Assembly: GCA_032622095.1 (NCBI GenBank)
Contig: CP136068.1
Coordinates: 111,243,546-111,307,545, forward strand
From: Siphonodentalium dalli
Lineage: Eukaryota > Mollusca > Scaphopoda > Gadilida > Siphonodentaliidae
Reading direction: 5' to 3'
Length of the DNA stretch: 64,000 nucleotides
In this document: positions 1 to 11,494 of the stretch, piece after piece
Numbering within the stretch: position 1 is the stretch's first letter
How the letters are laid out: each line of letters starts with the position of its first letter
The notes under the pieces: generated by a model
Told to the model about the DNA's origin: nothing
Seen by the model: the letters and a program-made list of their open reading frames with translations, nothing else
The model's database searches: none
Made by a program: the position numbers and the translations under genes

Positions 1-1270
1 TTGTGACAACTACATCCCATTGTCTGGAGGTAGCCAGTACACACAACGAGCATGCCTGGTTTTTGGAAACGGTAGCTATACCCCTAACATATGTGGTGAT
101 AACCTCTATATATGTATATACAGATACACACCCACCATGTCTGTTGATAGTGTTCCATAAGTCCCATAACAAGACATAAAGCAGGCAGGAGATACACTCT
201 CAGGAAATTAAAATTGCAAAATGTATGCCCATCAATCCACAACCCATCACATGTACCTGGGGCTTTTGAGACAGCTGTCAATTCATGGTCACTTTTCACA
301 GGGATATGTTAGAAACAATGTGTTTTGCACACTAAAGGTCATCAATATTTATGAGCATTAGTGGTAAAAATATATTTTTTTTTATAGAAAATTTTGACTT
401 TTTCTCAAAATATCAATAAAAAGTTTAGGGTCTGCAGGTTATTTTTTAGGGTCGGTCGATGTACGGAAACATAGTATCTTTTTTTCATTGGCCTAATCAT
501 AACTAGGCGTTGATTTGGAATTGGATCGAGGTAGGCCTATGATTTCACTAAAACTGTTTTGTTTTGAAGTGGTGACATTGAGATCATTACATTGACACTT
601 TGATGTTGAAATGGAAACGTTGTGATAAATAGACACTAGATCGATTGCATGTATTACGCACAGTAGTAACATGTATAATATAGAAAACAAATATCATAAT
701 TCAGAATTTAAGTAAACGACTTAATGATTAGGAGCACTGGGCCAGAAAATATGTCACATTGTTTGGTAGGGGAAAGTCTTCTAAATCAATCTGTCAATCA
801 CTAAATGTGACTGCCAAATCAATATTTTTTATAAGCAAAAGTTTGAGTATCATCTGAGTAGTTTGTAACAATAACAGTTTAAAACTTCCAAGTTATATAT
901 GGGACTTGATGACAGCCTGGACTGCCAGTCAATTACAACCCCCGAGTCATTGTGGCCAAATTTTTAACAGTTTAACAGAAAAAGAATTCTCAAATTCATA
1001 TTGAAGTTCAGTGAAGTCAGTAGTCATTGAATTCAGTAGGCCTATGATGTACTTTTGTGATCCAAATAAACATACGTCGGCGAAATAATAGTACAGCGGG
1101 GGGATTTCCTCAAAATTAAATAATAGTAATGGCTGAGGCAGGCTGAGGGTGAAATACTGGGATAATTTTTCCAACATATTCTTTGTTTAGCCCAATAAGA
1201 ACCAAGAGAAGCTGTGTTAGCTATTATCTGATTGTTAATAATAACTTTGCATCACATTGAAGTGGTTTTT
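1..1270. other. AT-rich intergenic DNA, nothing recognised
   Basis: I see no gene, RNA or clear repeat here. The open frames are short, lack recognisable domains and end at random stops. The word TAGGCCTA occurs twice, which is common in several marine invertebrate genomes. Confidence 0.5.
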
Positions 1271-1302
1271 AGCTCACCTGAGACGAAGTCTCCGGTGGAG
1301 CT
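1271..1302. repeat. Short hairpin, AGCTCACCTGAG type
   Basis: The two arms (AGCTCACCTGAGAC and GTCTCCGGTGGAGCT) pair around a GAA loop with one or two mismatches. Short hairpins beginning AGCTCACCTGAG are abundant in bivalve and other marine invertebrate genomes, so this is probably a dispersed repeat end. The function is unknown. Confidence 0.45.
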
Positions 1303-1768
1303 ATAGTCATTATATGAAAAACAGTCATTTGGAATGCAATAAAAAAAAATTATAAGTTGAAAAGCATGCAAGCAAAATAGATGCTTCACTTGAGATAAGG
1401 CCTCAAAGAAAATTGGATAATGTCCTTAAATCATGTAATAATTGAGATAAACTTACCCTTTATGCAATAAAAATACCTCAAATGTCCAATCCTTTAATGT
1501 ATCGGTATATTATAGGCAATTATTCATAATTGACATATACCCCCTCCAAATAAATAAAAAGTACTGTTGCTTTTTAATATCATCATATTATAATACATTT
1601 GTTGGAGGAGCCTTGATATACCTTGGACTGGTAATATACAAACGATTCTTACCCCTGTGCAAAAATGCACAATTTAAAAATGACCAATCATACAGACACT
1701 AAAGCTCCAATTTTTTTTCTAAAAAATCTATATCTTCATGAGGGCAGCATCAATAAACATACTGAATA

Positions 1769-2789
1769 TATGGGATGCCAAATTCACATTTAATAATGAA
1801 TAACGCTACAATGCAATTAATTATTACGTGCGCTCGCGCAACAGTATGGCGATCAGACAGATTCGTAGGTTGGTGTCACCCTACTCCGTTTCACTCCATG
1901 ACGTCACCAAAAACGACGTAAAACCTCGTGGCGTTCTGACATTTTTACTGTGCCGCGTTTTTGCTATGTTTATTTTGTGTGTTGTTTTCGATTATTTGTT
2001 TGTCGCCGATATCGCCATTTCTCGGGATTCCCTGTTTCTATATTTAAAACTGGCATGCTCGTAGTGAGCCTCGATTTCGATTTTTTCTCCAGGTCAAAAT
2101 ACGTCAGAGTTATGACAAAAATAGATCGACCTACATTTTCTCCATCAGAACTCTACGTCAAAGAGTCTATAGACTCCTTCGGGACCTACATAGACTCCTT
2201 CATTTGGGTGTTTTTACTTATAATTGGGAAGTTTTATCATTTTTGGTTCGTGCGAAGACCTCTTTTTATCGTGCGGGAAAAGAGAGACATTCAAAACGCG
2301 ATTTCGTAATTCGACGTAATAGGCTGAATAGCCTAATCTTCAGCCGAGTTCCGGGTCAAATACGACGAATGACGTAACACAAAACAAAACGCATTTGTTG
2401 ACACAAACACCGTTTGAAGAGTTTATTATTACATAAAATTATCGTTATTGATTAATTATTTCTTATAATTGCTCCTTTGGTCAACTTTGACTATCGGAAA
2501 ATGAAAATGAAAATATGCCGCTGAAAAAAATGTAATCGATATTAAAGTCTCACCCTTTCGGCAACATGGAATTGGTTTTAATTACTTAAATGATTAATAT
2601 AGTAATTTGCCTTTTATCTGTGATGAAATGAGAAATGGTAATTGTCTTTTTTTGCTAACATTAAATTAAATTAAATAAATTAAGTAAAATACAGTGAAAT
2701 TATTTTTTAAATTATTGTTTATTACATTTTTGCGCACGTTGGCATCTCTCTGAGTGCATTCTAGTTAAATGTGAATTTGGCCTCCCATA
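1769..2789. repeat. Inverted-repeat pair enclosing mobile element copy A
   Basis: The segments 1769-1792 and 2766-2789 are reverse complements with about one mismatch (core GCCAAATTCACATTTA; the outer end reads TATGGGAKGCC). They look like the terminal repeats of a small foldback element. The 938-bp element at 1827-2764 landed inside it. Similar TATGGGAGGCC ends bound the elements at 10.6-12.2 kb, so the families may be related. Confidence 0.55.
1827..2764. mobile_element. 938-bp mobile element, copy A
   Basis: This segment is nearly identical to 13348-14294. Both copies start CGTGCGCTCGCG, end GCATTCTAG and are flanked by TTA on each side, which suggests a 3-bp target duplication. CGTGCGC at the start is repeated inverted (GCGCACG) about 25 bp inside the right end. 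A 119-codon frame at 1950-2309 is kept in both copies but resembles no protein I know, and may survive only because the copies are young. TTA duplications occur in PIF/Harbinger elements, but long terminal inverted repeats are absent, so the class is uncertain. Confidence 0.7.
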
Positions 2790-2924
2790 TGAATATATTA
2801 GAAAAACAAACATACATGTATATAGTACTATTGTATTACATATTTTATTTCAGGAAATGTTATATTATGTTTGACAAATTTTAATAAAAGATGTATAAAT
2901 AAAAAAAATTATAGGTACCCAAAT

Positions 2925-3000
2925 GAAAGTGGCAATGACACTGTAGCTCAACTTGGAAAAGGGAAAAATTTCATCTGTTAAAGTCAATGGAGCGAATAGG
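2925..3000 (-). repeat. Conserved flank of the GATGGCCGCC satellite
   Basis: This stretch (GAAAGTGGCAATGACACTG onward) matches, inverted, the sequence at about 10445-10530. In both places it borders a block of GATGGCCGCC satellite units. The satellite therefore seems to be the inside of a larger dispersed element with a defined end. Confidence 0.5.
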
Positions 3001-3054
3001 AATGCAAAAGTTGAAATGTCTAAATAATAACAGATTTATATCAACATGAAGAGA

Positions 3055-3553
3055 TATATATATAAAATAAAATCCAAGATGGTTGCTGGCGGCTATGTTT
3101 GCGAAGGTACGACTTGTTGCCCATGCCAAAGGATTTAGTCATGCAAAGAGTAAAATCCAAGATGGCTGCTGACGGCCATGATTTATGGCCGAATGGCCCC
3201 AAAATGACTCGTTCCCATATACATGTCAATATTAAAATCCACGACAAAATTCACGATGATCAGACGAAAACTCTGCTCTATAGCCCGTGCTAATGGATTG
3301 AATTTTGAAATCCCAGATGCTTGTCAATGCTAACAGCCATGACAAATTTCATGATGATCTGACCAAAATAACGACCTGTAGCCATGCGAATGGATTTTGT
3401 CATGCAAAGAATAAAATCCAAGATGGCCACTGGCTGCCATGTTTTATGGCCGAATGACCCCAAAATGACTCATTCCTATCTACATGTCAATATTAACATC
3501 CATGACAAATGTCATGATGATAAGACGAACAGTACGACCTGTAGACCGTGCTA
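3055..3553 (-). repeat. GATGGCCGCC satellite, about three units
   Basis: Three degenerate units of about 160 bp each carry the series AAATCCAAGATGGCTGC, GGCCGAATGACCCCAAAATGACTC, ACATGTCAATATTAA and CGACCTGTAGCCCGTGCTA. They are in the opposite orientation to the array at 9.2-10.4 kb. The short open frames across it are not genes. Confidence 0.75.
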
Positions 3554-3554
3554 G

Positions 3555-4424
3555 ACCCCGAAGCCACGACAAATAGTTTTCATGGCTGGCTCAACCGATT
3601 TTCGTGGCTTGTTAGCTAGCTAAGCCGGCTCAGTCACGACGTTCGTGACTGACGAAATATGGCGGCTCAGCCGGCTGAGATGTTATCATTCAGCGTATTT
3701 TCGTTTCCGAAATGTTCCTAATCCCCTGTTACCGGTTATAGATGCCGTTTTGTTTAGCGTTTGTGGTGAACCCGTAGAATTCCAGACCACACGTAATCTT
3801 TTGATGTTAGGCTTTTCCATTATGGCGAAAATTTACGAAGGACTGGCATGGATATACTATGTAGTTTCCCATCTAATCGGTATAAGTAGTTACATTGGGA
3901 CTTCTGTCGACTTCAGTCTGCTATCATCACTGCCATCTTACGATATATGCATGCATCATTGAACGATGAACCCGATAGTAATGATATATAATATTTCAAA
4001 CTATTTTCTATTCTTATCAGTTCTTATGTGTATATATTGACAAATGCCAGTGATGTCTGAGACTGGGTGTTGTCGATATAAACAATTTATATTTTAACCC
4101 TTTCAATACCGAATGGATGCGCCCATTCAGTTATATGAAAGCATGCATTGTGATAGTCTATTCCACATTAAGGGGCCGGGTGTTCCGATAATATAACAAC
4201 CATGCCGTGTCCATGCGAGTATGCCAATATTAGGCAATGCGGTTTAGTTCTTTGCGATTCACAGTACAGTTGTGCTTGATATAAGCCCATGCACACGGCT
4301 CAGCCATTTTACAATTCCGGCGGCGGAGATTTTTAAATGTGGCTGGCGTTAGAAATAATATGGCTGGCGGCGGCTTGTGGCCAATATGGCTGGCGGCGGC
4401 GGCGTACGATGGCGGCTTCGGGCT
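3555..4424. mobile_element. 870-bp inverted-repeat element inserted in satellite
   Basis: The ends ACCCCGAAGCC and GGCTTCGGGCT are inverted repeats with one mismatch. The satellite on either side is cut at the same point, and the 12 bases TAGACCGTGCTA occur at both junctions (3542-3553 and 4426-4437), one base away from the element. This looks like an insertion with a target duplication, although 12 bp is long for a DNA transposon. Inside, the subterminal regions are rich in GGCTGGC/GGCGGC motifs. A 105-codon frame at 3645-3962 is unrecognised. Confidence 0.55.
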
Positions 4425-4425
4425 C

Positions 4426-4600
4426 TAGACCGTGCTAATGGATTGAATTTTGAAATCCAAGATGGCTTTAAATATACGATGGCCATGTTTTTTTCCGAAT
4501 GACCCCAAAATGACTCGTTCTCATCAGCATGTCAATATCAACAACTGTAACAAATTTCATAATGATCTGACCAAAGGTACGACCTGTAGCCCGTGTTGTT
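4426..4600 (-). repeat. GATGGCCGCC satellite, one unit
   Basis: This continues the satellite interrupted at 3553, with the same order of motifs as the preceding block: CCAAGATGGC, CCGAATGACCCCAAAATGACTCG, ACCTGTAGCCCGTG. Confidence 0.65.
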
Positions 4601-5049
4601 GACGAATCGCATAGACACATGTCACCGTGCTGATTTTGTGTACAGATCTATTGTCAAAATTGCATCTACTGTTTCATATATTTTCTCTATTTTCAAAACT
4701 TTCTATATTCATTTCACTTGATACAGTAGCAAGTCATGACAGGCTAATATTATTGCTTAATAGTTCATTAGAGTAATCTTGTTTAACTACAACATATATC
4801 TGAAACCCGAAGCTGTCATGACATGAGGCAAATAAATCTCTTTCTAAATCTCATTCTCGTGCTGGCCAAGTCATTTAAATCCTAATCTTTATTATTCATA
4901 TCTTAACAACTGCTTTCTTAATCACCTGTGTATTGTTCTTCTATTGACCAGCTGCATAATAATATGGCCCTAAGCTACTTATGGCAAGCTCATTTCTATT
5001 GTTAATATATTTCCTTATTACCTTATTATGTGTATATAAACCAGATTTC
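4601..5049. other. AT-rich spacer, nothing recognised
   Basis: No convincing coding, RNA or repeat signal is visible between the satellite and the reverse transcriptase fragment. Confidence 0.4.
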
Positions 5050-5448
5050 ATTAGTAACCAAGCCCACATCGGCAATATCGCAACCAAAGCCAAACAAAGA
5101 ATAGGACTGCTCAGAATGCTCAGAGGCACCACATGGGGACTTAATCCCCAAACTTTAATTAAACTCTATAAACAATACATCAGACCAATTATGGAATACG
5201 TAGCAATAATAACGGCTAAACTACCCAAAGCAACCATAAATAAACTTCAAGTAATCCAAAACTCAGCACTCAGAATGACACTCCAAGAAAATTATCACAC
5301 CCCAATCAGGGCACTTCACGAAACCGCAGATATATATCCATTGCGCGATAGACTAATCATTTTAGCATCCAATACTCTCATAAGACTACAAGGGAGTACT
5401 TTAATAGAAGAATTAGAACTCCGCACACTACTACTAACAAAATTATAA
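5050..5448 (+). pseudogene. Non-LTR retrotransposon RT C-terminal fragment
   Basis: The plus-strand frame carries the conserved tail of Jockey/CR1-like ORF2 proteins, downstream of the catalytic reverse transcriptase core. Visible pieces are an AKQRIGLLRML-like stretch, LIKLYKQYIRPIMEY, and KLQVIQNSALR followed by an LRDR motif. The catalytic YADD block, the endonuclease and ORF1 are all missing upstream. The nominal first 20 residues of the open frame are hydrophobic and look unrelated. The fragment is truncated, probably a dead 5'-truncated insertion. It reads in one frame for about 130 codons, so it is not very old. Confidence 0.75.
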
Positions 5449-5584
5449 ACAAATGAAAACCATTTCACCATTTACTTTTGTTTTTATCAACGGCGCCGCG
5501 TCTCTGAACACAATAAAATAATCCAAACAAATTAAAACTTTTTGTTTGCTCTACCGACGGTACTTGAACTTCGGATACGGCTTC

Positions 5585-5945
5585 AACCAATTCTACCTAA
5601 CCAAACACTCGATATTTGTTGTGGGTTATCTGTAAGTGACTCGTCTCAGACTAGCATTAGCCTCCAGGCTCGGTAACAGTGGCTATGCATCGGTATTAGA
5701 GAGTAGTCTTACCCGGCCGTTGGCACACACTGTCAGTCAGGGCTGAGACACGGAATTGAACAAACAAAGAATTTAACCTAACCAAATCGAACAATCAATG
5801 TTTTTTGTGGGATCTCTGAAAATGTCTCGTCCCAGATTGTCATCAGCCTCCAGGCTCGGTAACCGTGGCTATGCATCGGTATTAGAGAGTAGTCTTACCA
5901 TGCCATTGTCATATACTGACAGTTAGGGCTGGAACATGGAATAGA
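5585..5945. repeat. Tandem duplication of about 186 bp
   Basis: Two diverged copies share CTAACCAAA, GCCTCCAGGCTCGGTAAC and CTATGCATCGGTATTAGAGAG with a spacing of about 186 bp. It lies just downstream of the retrotransposon fragment and could belong to its 3' untranslated region. The function is unknown. Confidence 0.6.
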
Positions 5946-7220
5946 TCAAACAAGGAACTTTTATTGTTTTTCAAAAACAATAGCTTATCTATTGACCCAC
6001 TTTACAAAGAATGCAACATAGTCATTTTTCTTAGAGCGATCAGCAACTCTACTGAGCAACTCACGACAACAGTCAATCCCAGTACTGGTATTTTGTATTC
6101 CATCAACTACACATATCCTCTTATCTACCATTACAGGTCCTACAATACCATGACTCAACCGCCTCTTCTTCCTGCCACCACCCCTCTCAGCGACTCCAAC
6201 AACACATCCAGAACAAAAGAAAAAGACGAAAGCATGAAAAACTGACAGACCTCAACCAAGACACTGCCATCAACCCCAACATTTAGAAACGACATCACCA
6301 ACACCTCTACTGATCCTCCATGAATCCAACCGGCGGGATGTAAGCTATATGAGAGACGCCCAGATAGCCCATCCCGTCACCCCACATCATCAATTCCTCC
6401 CAACCACAACAACGCCTCCTGCAAGCACAAGATCAAAGACAAAGACCAAAGAAAAACATCAACCACGAGACACCAATCAACGCTCTCCAGCGAAAGATGA
6501 GCATCCAACAAGCGGGTTGTAGGGGAGGGCATACTGCCCTTCCAAATCTTCCCGGGTTCATCCCAAACACCAATCATGATAACCAAGGGAGGAAGGAAGG
6601 AGAACCATTCAAGTCTTATTGCTATTTATGTTATTTCGTACGGTATCCGACATTTGTTTCTATTATTGATTATTATTTTAATATTCCACTTGATCTACTC
6701 TGATTGAAGAATAAATATATGAACATATCGAAGTTTTCGACTACGACTGATCTACCTTACCACACGTAAGCTAATCTCCCCCGCCACAGAAAGACGGTCT
6801 GTTATACACACACACGGACGACAGATACCAAGCCATGGCAATAGCTCAAACTTTACAAATTAAAGTTGAGCCAATAATCAGCGCACAGGGGTGATTTTAG
6901 TTTTTACTTGAGTAAAGATTACCGGTATGTTTATTTGGATTCCAAGAGTAGTGCTGAGTACACTGTGAATTAAGTAGTCTCATGCATTAGATAATTTCAT
7001 TTTTAATACCATAAAGTTGGTCCGGTGTAACATGTCATCTCCCCCAAAAGATATCCTAGGGTATCTCCCCCTCCCCCCTTTGAGATTTATTTATGAATTT
7101 TTCTATTTAATATTTTTGTTTTAAAGTGTCAGACAATTTATTTTTTGCACGCATTTGATAGATTGATCTTGAAATGACCAGAAAAATGTCCCGTCCCCCA
7201 CAGCACCTACATGTCAAAAA
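5946..7220. other. Spacer with weakly coding-like stretch
   Basis: Around 6140-6285 an off-frame plus-strand reading is basic and Gln-rich (an NKRKRRKHEKLTDLNQD stretch). It may be more retrotransposon ORF2 tail, but I cannot confirm this. The rest is AT-rich with no recognisable feature. Confidence 0.3.
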
Positions 7221-7760
7221 AATCACCTTATGGTTTTATTGCTTATTTTTGCTTTATATAGTCATGAACGGATGAGAAATAAACTTCTTCCTTTATACTG
7301 GTATGTCCCAACATCCATATTATATGTCCATAATCTAAAGGTAATGAAGAAGTTAATTTCTTGCCATTCCATAGCTATATAAAGCAAAATAAGCAATAAA
7401 ACCATGAGGTTTTTTTTGCGATGTCAAAATAAGAAATAAAACCATAGAGGTTTTTTTGCGATGTAGGTGCTAGGTGAGGGGGAAGATGTTCAGACCAGGA
7501 CATACCCCCACTCCAAACCCTGACTCAAACAACTTTTTCTTGGAAGAAGTTAATTTTTCACCGTTTCATGGCCATATAAAGAATAATAAGCAATAAAACC
7601 ATCAGAATATATTTTTGCGATATTGGTCCGGGTGGGGGAGGGCGGAGGATATCCAGGCCTGAACATCTTCAAGATTCCCCCCACACCCAAAACTGACTCA
7701 AACACATTTTCTCAGCAAATGTTAATTTCTCGCTGTTTCAACTGTCATGACTTAACATAT
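7221..7760. repeat. Degenerate repeats around TAAGCAATAAAACCAT
   Basis: The motif AATAAGCAATAAAACCAT followed by a T-run and TGCGAT occurs about three times at 7385-7620, and once inverted near 7229. Segments with GGGGGAGG and TGACTCAAACA recur with it. This looks like an old, decayed tandem or foldback repeat. Confidence 0.45.
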
Positions 7761-8552
7761 AAACAATAATAAGCAGAGAAATATCTTGGTATGATTTTCT
7801 TTGTCTTTATGGAGGCTGTTGGGTGAAGGTATGTTCGGTTAACTTGACTTGAAAAAAAGAAATTAATTTGGAAAACAAAAAAATCTCTAAAAATTTGTTT
7901 GGCCATTCCAGGATAACGATAGCAAATGAGTGAACACAAAATTTGTGACTTTAATTTAAAAAAAAAATAATTCTCTCTCAGAAAAAAATTAATCTCTAAA
8001 ACAATTTTCTGCCAATTTCAGGTTAAAATGATATCAAATGAGTAATTTGTATTTAATCATACATGGGGTGATATCCAGGATGGGAGGATATCCATGTGGG
8101 AGATATTCTGTTAAACTTTTTTCACAGAACTTTTTGGATGAGGACGAAATTTCACTGAAATGCAATTTTGCATCAGTTCTAACAGATTATCATAACTGTT
8201 ATAACTTTACTAAAAGTATGCCTCATTTCAGCCTAACATTCTTCTAACACTTGAAGGGGCATGAATATCGAAAGTTGTATGTACATATTTCCTGAATTAA
8301 TGCAATATTTTAATCCATGGGAATGGAATTTGTAGTACCTCCTACTGGTAAAACTTATAATTACAACTTGGCTTATAATTTTATGAACTGAATATTCATT
8401 ATGTTATTGTGGGGGGGGGGGGTGGTAGGGGGTCAGTTGTAGTTGGACACCTCATAAAGGACAACATGTAGGCTGTACCTACATCCCTGTATTACATACA
8501 TAGTTACATTGTAATAAAATGGCAGATCTAAATTAGGAGGCCAAATTCACAT
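7761..8552. other. AT-rich spacer with G-run
   Basis: No gene is recognised. A run of 10 G occurs at about 8411-8420. Confidence 0.4.
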
Positions 8553-8960
8553 TTTAAAGTACTCAATCCGATTTGATAATCCCCATATCATCAGATTCCA
8601 ACAACAATTTTTGAAATGCCATTCAGTTATCAAAATCGAGTAATTTCCCAAAAATAATGCTAACCAGTCAACTATAGTTTAAAATTGCCCAAAACCTGTT
8701 ATTTATGAACATTTTGTTCAACAAATTTTTGCCGGTTTGTCAAATATCTGACACAAAAAGCCACTTGATTTTAGAATTATACATCTTCATCCGCAATTTT
8801 GTCCAAGGCAATCTTCTCGTAGACTGTTTACTTGGCCACTTAAAATTATCGGCGGTGAAACAATAGATTTCAATCATCGATATCTGATCAGTCTGAGCTT
8901 TGATGGGTGGGTTCCTCGACTCGAATATAATATTTGTTACCCCACGAACAGTGACGAACT
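8553..8960. repeat. TTAAAGGTACTCAATCCGA foldback family, diverged copy
   Basis: The left end reads TTAAAGTACTCAATCCGATT. The right part carries GATATCTGATCAGTCTGAGCTTTGATGGG and TTCCTCGACTCGAAT, shared with the better copies at 15.6, 45.1 and 62.7 kb. The far right end is not preserved. Confidence 0.5.
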
Positions 8961-9164
8961 TTTGTTTGTCTACTGGAGCAACTTCTATTATACTAAACTA
9001 GCTGAAACAGGCCCTCTTCGAGCACCTATTGTCATCGTCGGAGAGACCTGTGGCCCCTTTATGTGACTCCATTTTGTTCTCAGAGACTTTATTCACCACT
9101 GGTTGCTTTGTGCGCTTCAAGCACATTTTTGATTGTTGAAACATTTTGATTTATATATATTGTT

Positions 9165-10440
9165 TTGTCGTCCGTCGTCCGTGTGTGCGTGATTCGTCAA
9201 CAATACAGGCTACATGTCGTACCTTTGGTCGGATCATTATGAAATTTGTCATATCTGTTCACATCAACATTTAGACCGAAAAAATTCATTTTTTGGGTCA
9301 TTCGGAAAAAAAACATGGCCGCCAGCGGCCATCTTGAATTTCAAAATTCAATCCATTAGCACGGGCTACAGGTCGTACTGTTGATCTGATCATAATGAAA
9401 TTTGTCATGTATGTTAATATTGACATGTAGATGGGAACGTGTAATTTTGGGGTCATTCGGCCAAAAAACATGGCCGCCGGCAGTCATCTTGGATTTTACT
9501 CTTTGCATGACTAAATCCTTTAGCACGGGCTACAGGTCGTACCTTTAGTCTGATCATCATAAAATTTGTCTTGGATGTTAATAGTGTCATGTAGATTGGA
9601 ACGGGTCATTTTGGGGTCATTCGGCCAAAAAACATGGCCGCCAGCGGCCATCTTGGATTTCAAAATTCAATCCATTAGCACGGGCTACAGGTTATGAAAT
9701 TTGTCATGGATGTTAATATGGACATGTAGATGGGGACGAGTAATTTTGGGGTTATTTGGCCAAAAAACATGGCCGTCGGCAGCCATCTTGGATTTTTCTC
9801 TTTGCATGACTAAATCCTTTGGCACAGGCTACAGGTCGTACCTTTGGTCGGATCATCATCAAATTTGTCATGGATGTTAACAATGACATGTAGATGGGAA
9901 CGGGTCATTTTGGGGTCATTCGGCCAAAAAACACGAATCATTTTGGGGTAAAAAAATATGGCCGCCAGTAGCCATCTTGGATTTTACTCTTTGTACGACT
10001 AAATCATTTAGCACGAGCTACAGGTTATATCTTTAGTCTGATCATCATGAAATTTGTCATGACTGTTGAAATTGGAATGTAGATGGCAACGAATCATTTT
10101 GGGGTCATTCGGACAAAAAAAAATGACTGCCAGCGGCCATCTTGGATTTCAAAATTCAATCCATTAGCACGATTAAATCTTTTAGCATGGGATACAGGTC
10201 ATCCCTTTAGTCTGATCATCATGAAATTTGTCATGGATGTTAATATTGGCATGTTGATGGGAACGAGTAATATTGGGGTCATTCGGCCAAAAAACATGGC
10301 CACCAGCAGCCATCTTGGATTTTACTCTTTGCATGACTAAATACTTTGGCACGGCTACAGGTCGTACCTTTTGTCGGATCATTATGAAATCTGTCATGAC
10401 TTTTGACATTGACATGTAGAGTCATTTTGGGATTATTCAA
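9165..10440 (+). repeat. GATGGCCGCC satellite array, about 8 units
   Basis: The units are about 135-190 bp. Each has GGGTCATTCGGCCAAAAAACATGGCCGCC, CCATCTTGGATTT, then CACGGGCTACAGGTCGTACC, ATCATCATGAAATTTGTCATGGATG and GACATGTAGATGGGAACG. Two unit types alternate: one continues as AAAATTCAATCCATTAGCAC, the other as ACTCTTTGCATGACTAAATCC. The underlying repeat is therefore a dimer of about 330 bp. The array is bordered on the left by TTTTGTCGTCCGTCGTCCG and on the right by the flank at 10445-10530. Open frames here are not genes. Confidence 0.85.
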
Positions 10441-10444
10441 CTTT

Positions 10445-10625
10445 CCACATCCTAATCGCTCCATTGACTGTAACACATTAAATTATTCCCTTTCCAAGTT
10501 GAGCTACAGTGTCATTGACACTTTCATTTTAAATTGAACTCCTTGCTCAATTTATCAACGAATTTTATTTATTTTTATTTAATTCAAAATTTTGAAATAC
10601 TAACACCGTTATAACATTTGCAAAG
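10445..10625. repeat. Right flank of satellite element
   Basis: The first part matches 2925-3000 inverted. The last part (TTTTGAAATACTAACACCGTTATAACATT) matches 33450-33480, where the same left and right ends occur without any satellite between them. Confidence 0.5.
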
Positions 10626-11453
10626 GTATGGGAGGCCCTCTTCACATTTATTATTTATTTGCGCTTAAGCGCAAATATGAGTCAATCAATTTATTTGTGC
10701 TTAAGCGCAAATCATTTGCACTTAAGCGCAAATCATTTGCACTTAGACCTTAAGCGTAAATCATTTGCACTTAAATTAAGCGCAAATACCTAACACTGCT
10801 TTACTTCCCTCTGATTGTGAATGTTTGAGTCCATCTCATAGTATATTATTATGGGCCCATAGTATTAAATAGCCCTATAGAGACTCAAAAGTGGAAGAAA
10901 AACATATTTCATATGCATATCAGCATCTCTGTCCCTGGTGTCCCAAGAATTGGTGCCTAACTCCCAGAGCTCAAGTATATATTATTAAAGGGACATCTCC
11001 TGCACAGATATATACCATTTCCATGGCCATAAAAAGGGAATTAGGGGTTACTGGGGGCTTGCTTCTCTCATATGGTGTACTTATTCACTTGAAATAGGGG
11101 GAAACCCCTATTGTCATATTATCAGCATCCCTCCATTTGTGTCTCCATCCCAGAGATCTAGTATATTTTATAAGACATATCCTGCGCAGATCTATACCAT
11201 TTCCATGGTCATAAAATGGATCTAGGGGTTACTCGGGGATTGCTTCCCTCACATGGTGGGCCTATACAGACTTGAGTGATGTGTTTAGGCCATTTAAAAT
11301 TAATTCAGGGGGGATCAATGAATATTAATTTTTAATTGCGCTTAAGCTCAAATGATTTATGCTTAACCATTAATATTTGAGCTTAAGCGCAAATGATACA
11401 GGTTATTTTGCGCTTAAGTGTATATAAATAATATGTGAAAAGGGTTGAACCCA
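10626..11453. mobile_element. Inverted-repeat element with TTGCGCTTAAGCGCAA palindromes, copy 1
   Basis: The left end reads TATGGGAGGCCCTCTTCACATTTATTATTTATTTGCGC, and the right end resembles its reverse complement (AATAATATGTGAAAAGGG). Near both ends there are clusters of the palindrome ATTTGCGCTTAAGCGCAAAT and variants. The middle (CATCTCTGTCCCTGGTGTCCCAA, GGGACATCTCCTGCACAGATATATACCATTTCCATGG) is repeated in the adjacent copy. There is no protein-coding content. Confidence 0.65.
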
Positions 11454-11494
11454 TGGCCATTAATACCGGTACTTAATCATAGACTTATATTGTA

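Noticed and set aside
1950-2309. 119-codon frame, repeated at 13479-13838, as a conserved host gene
   Set aside because: Both copies lie inside the same recent mobile element. Identity reflects recent copying, and the composition (Phe, Cys, Arg-rich) suggests no known protein.
5655-5700. tRNA-like or SINE promoter in the GCCTCCAGGCTCGG repeats
   Set aside because: I could not match box A and box B at a proper spacing or fold a cloverleaf.
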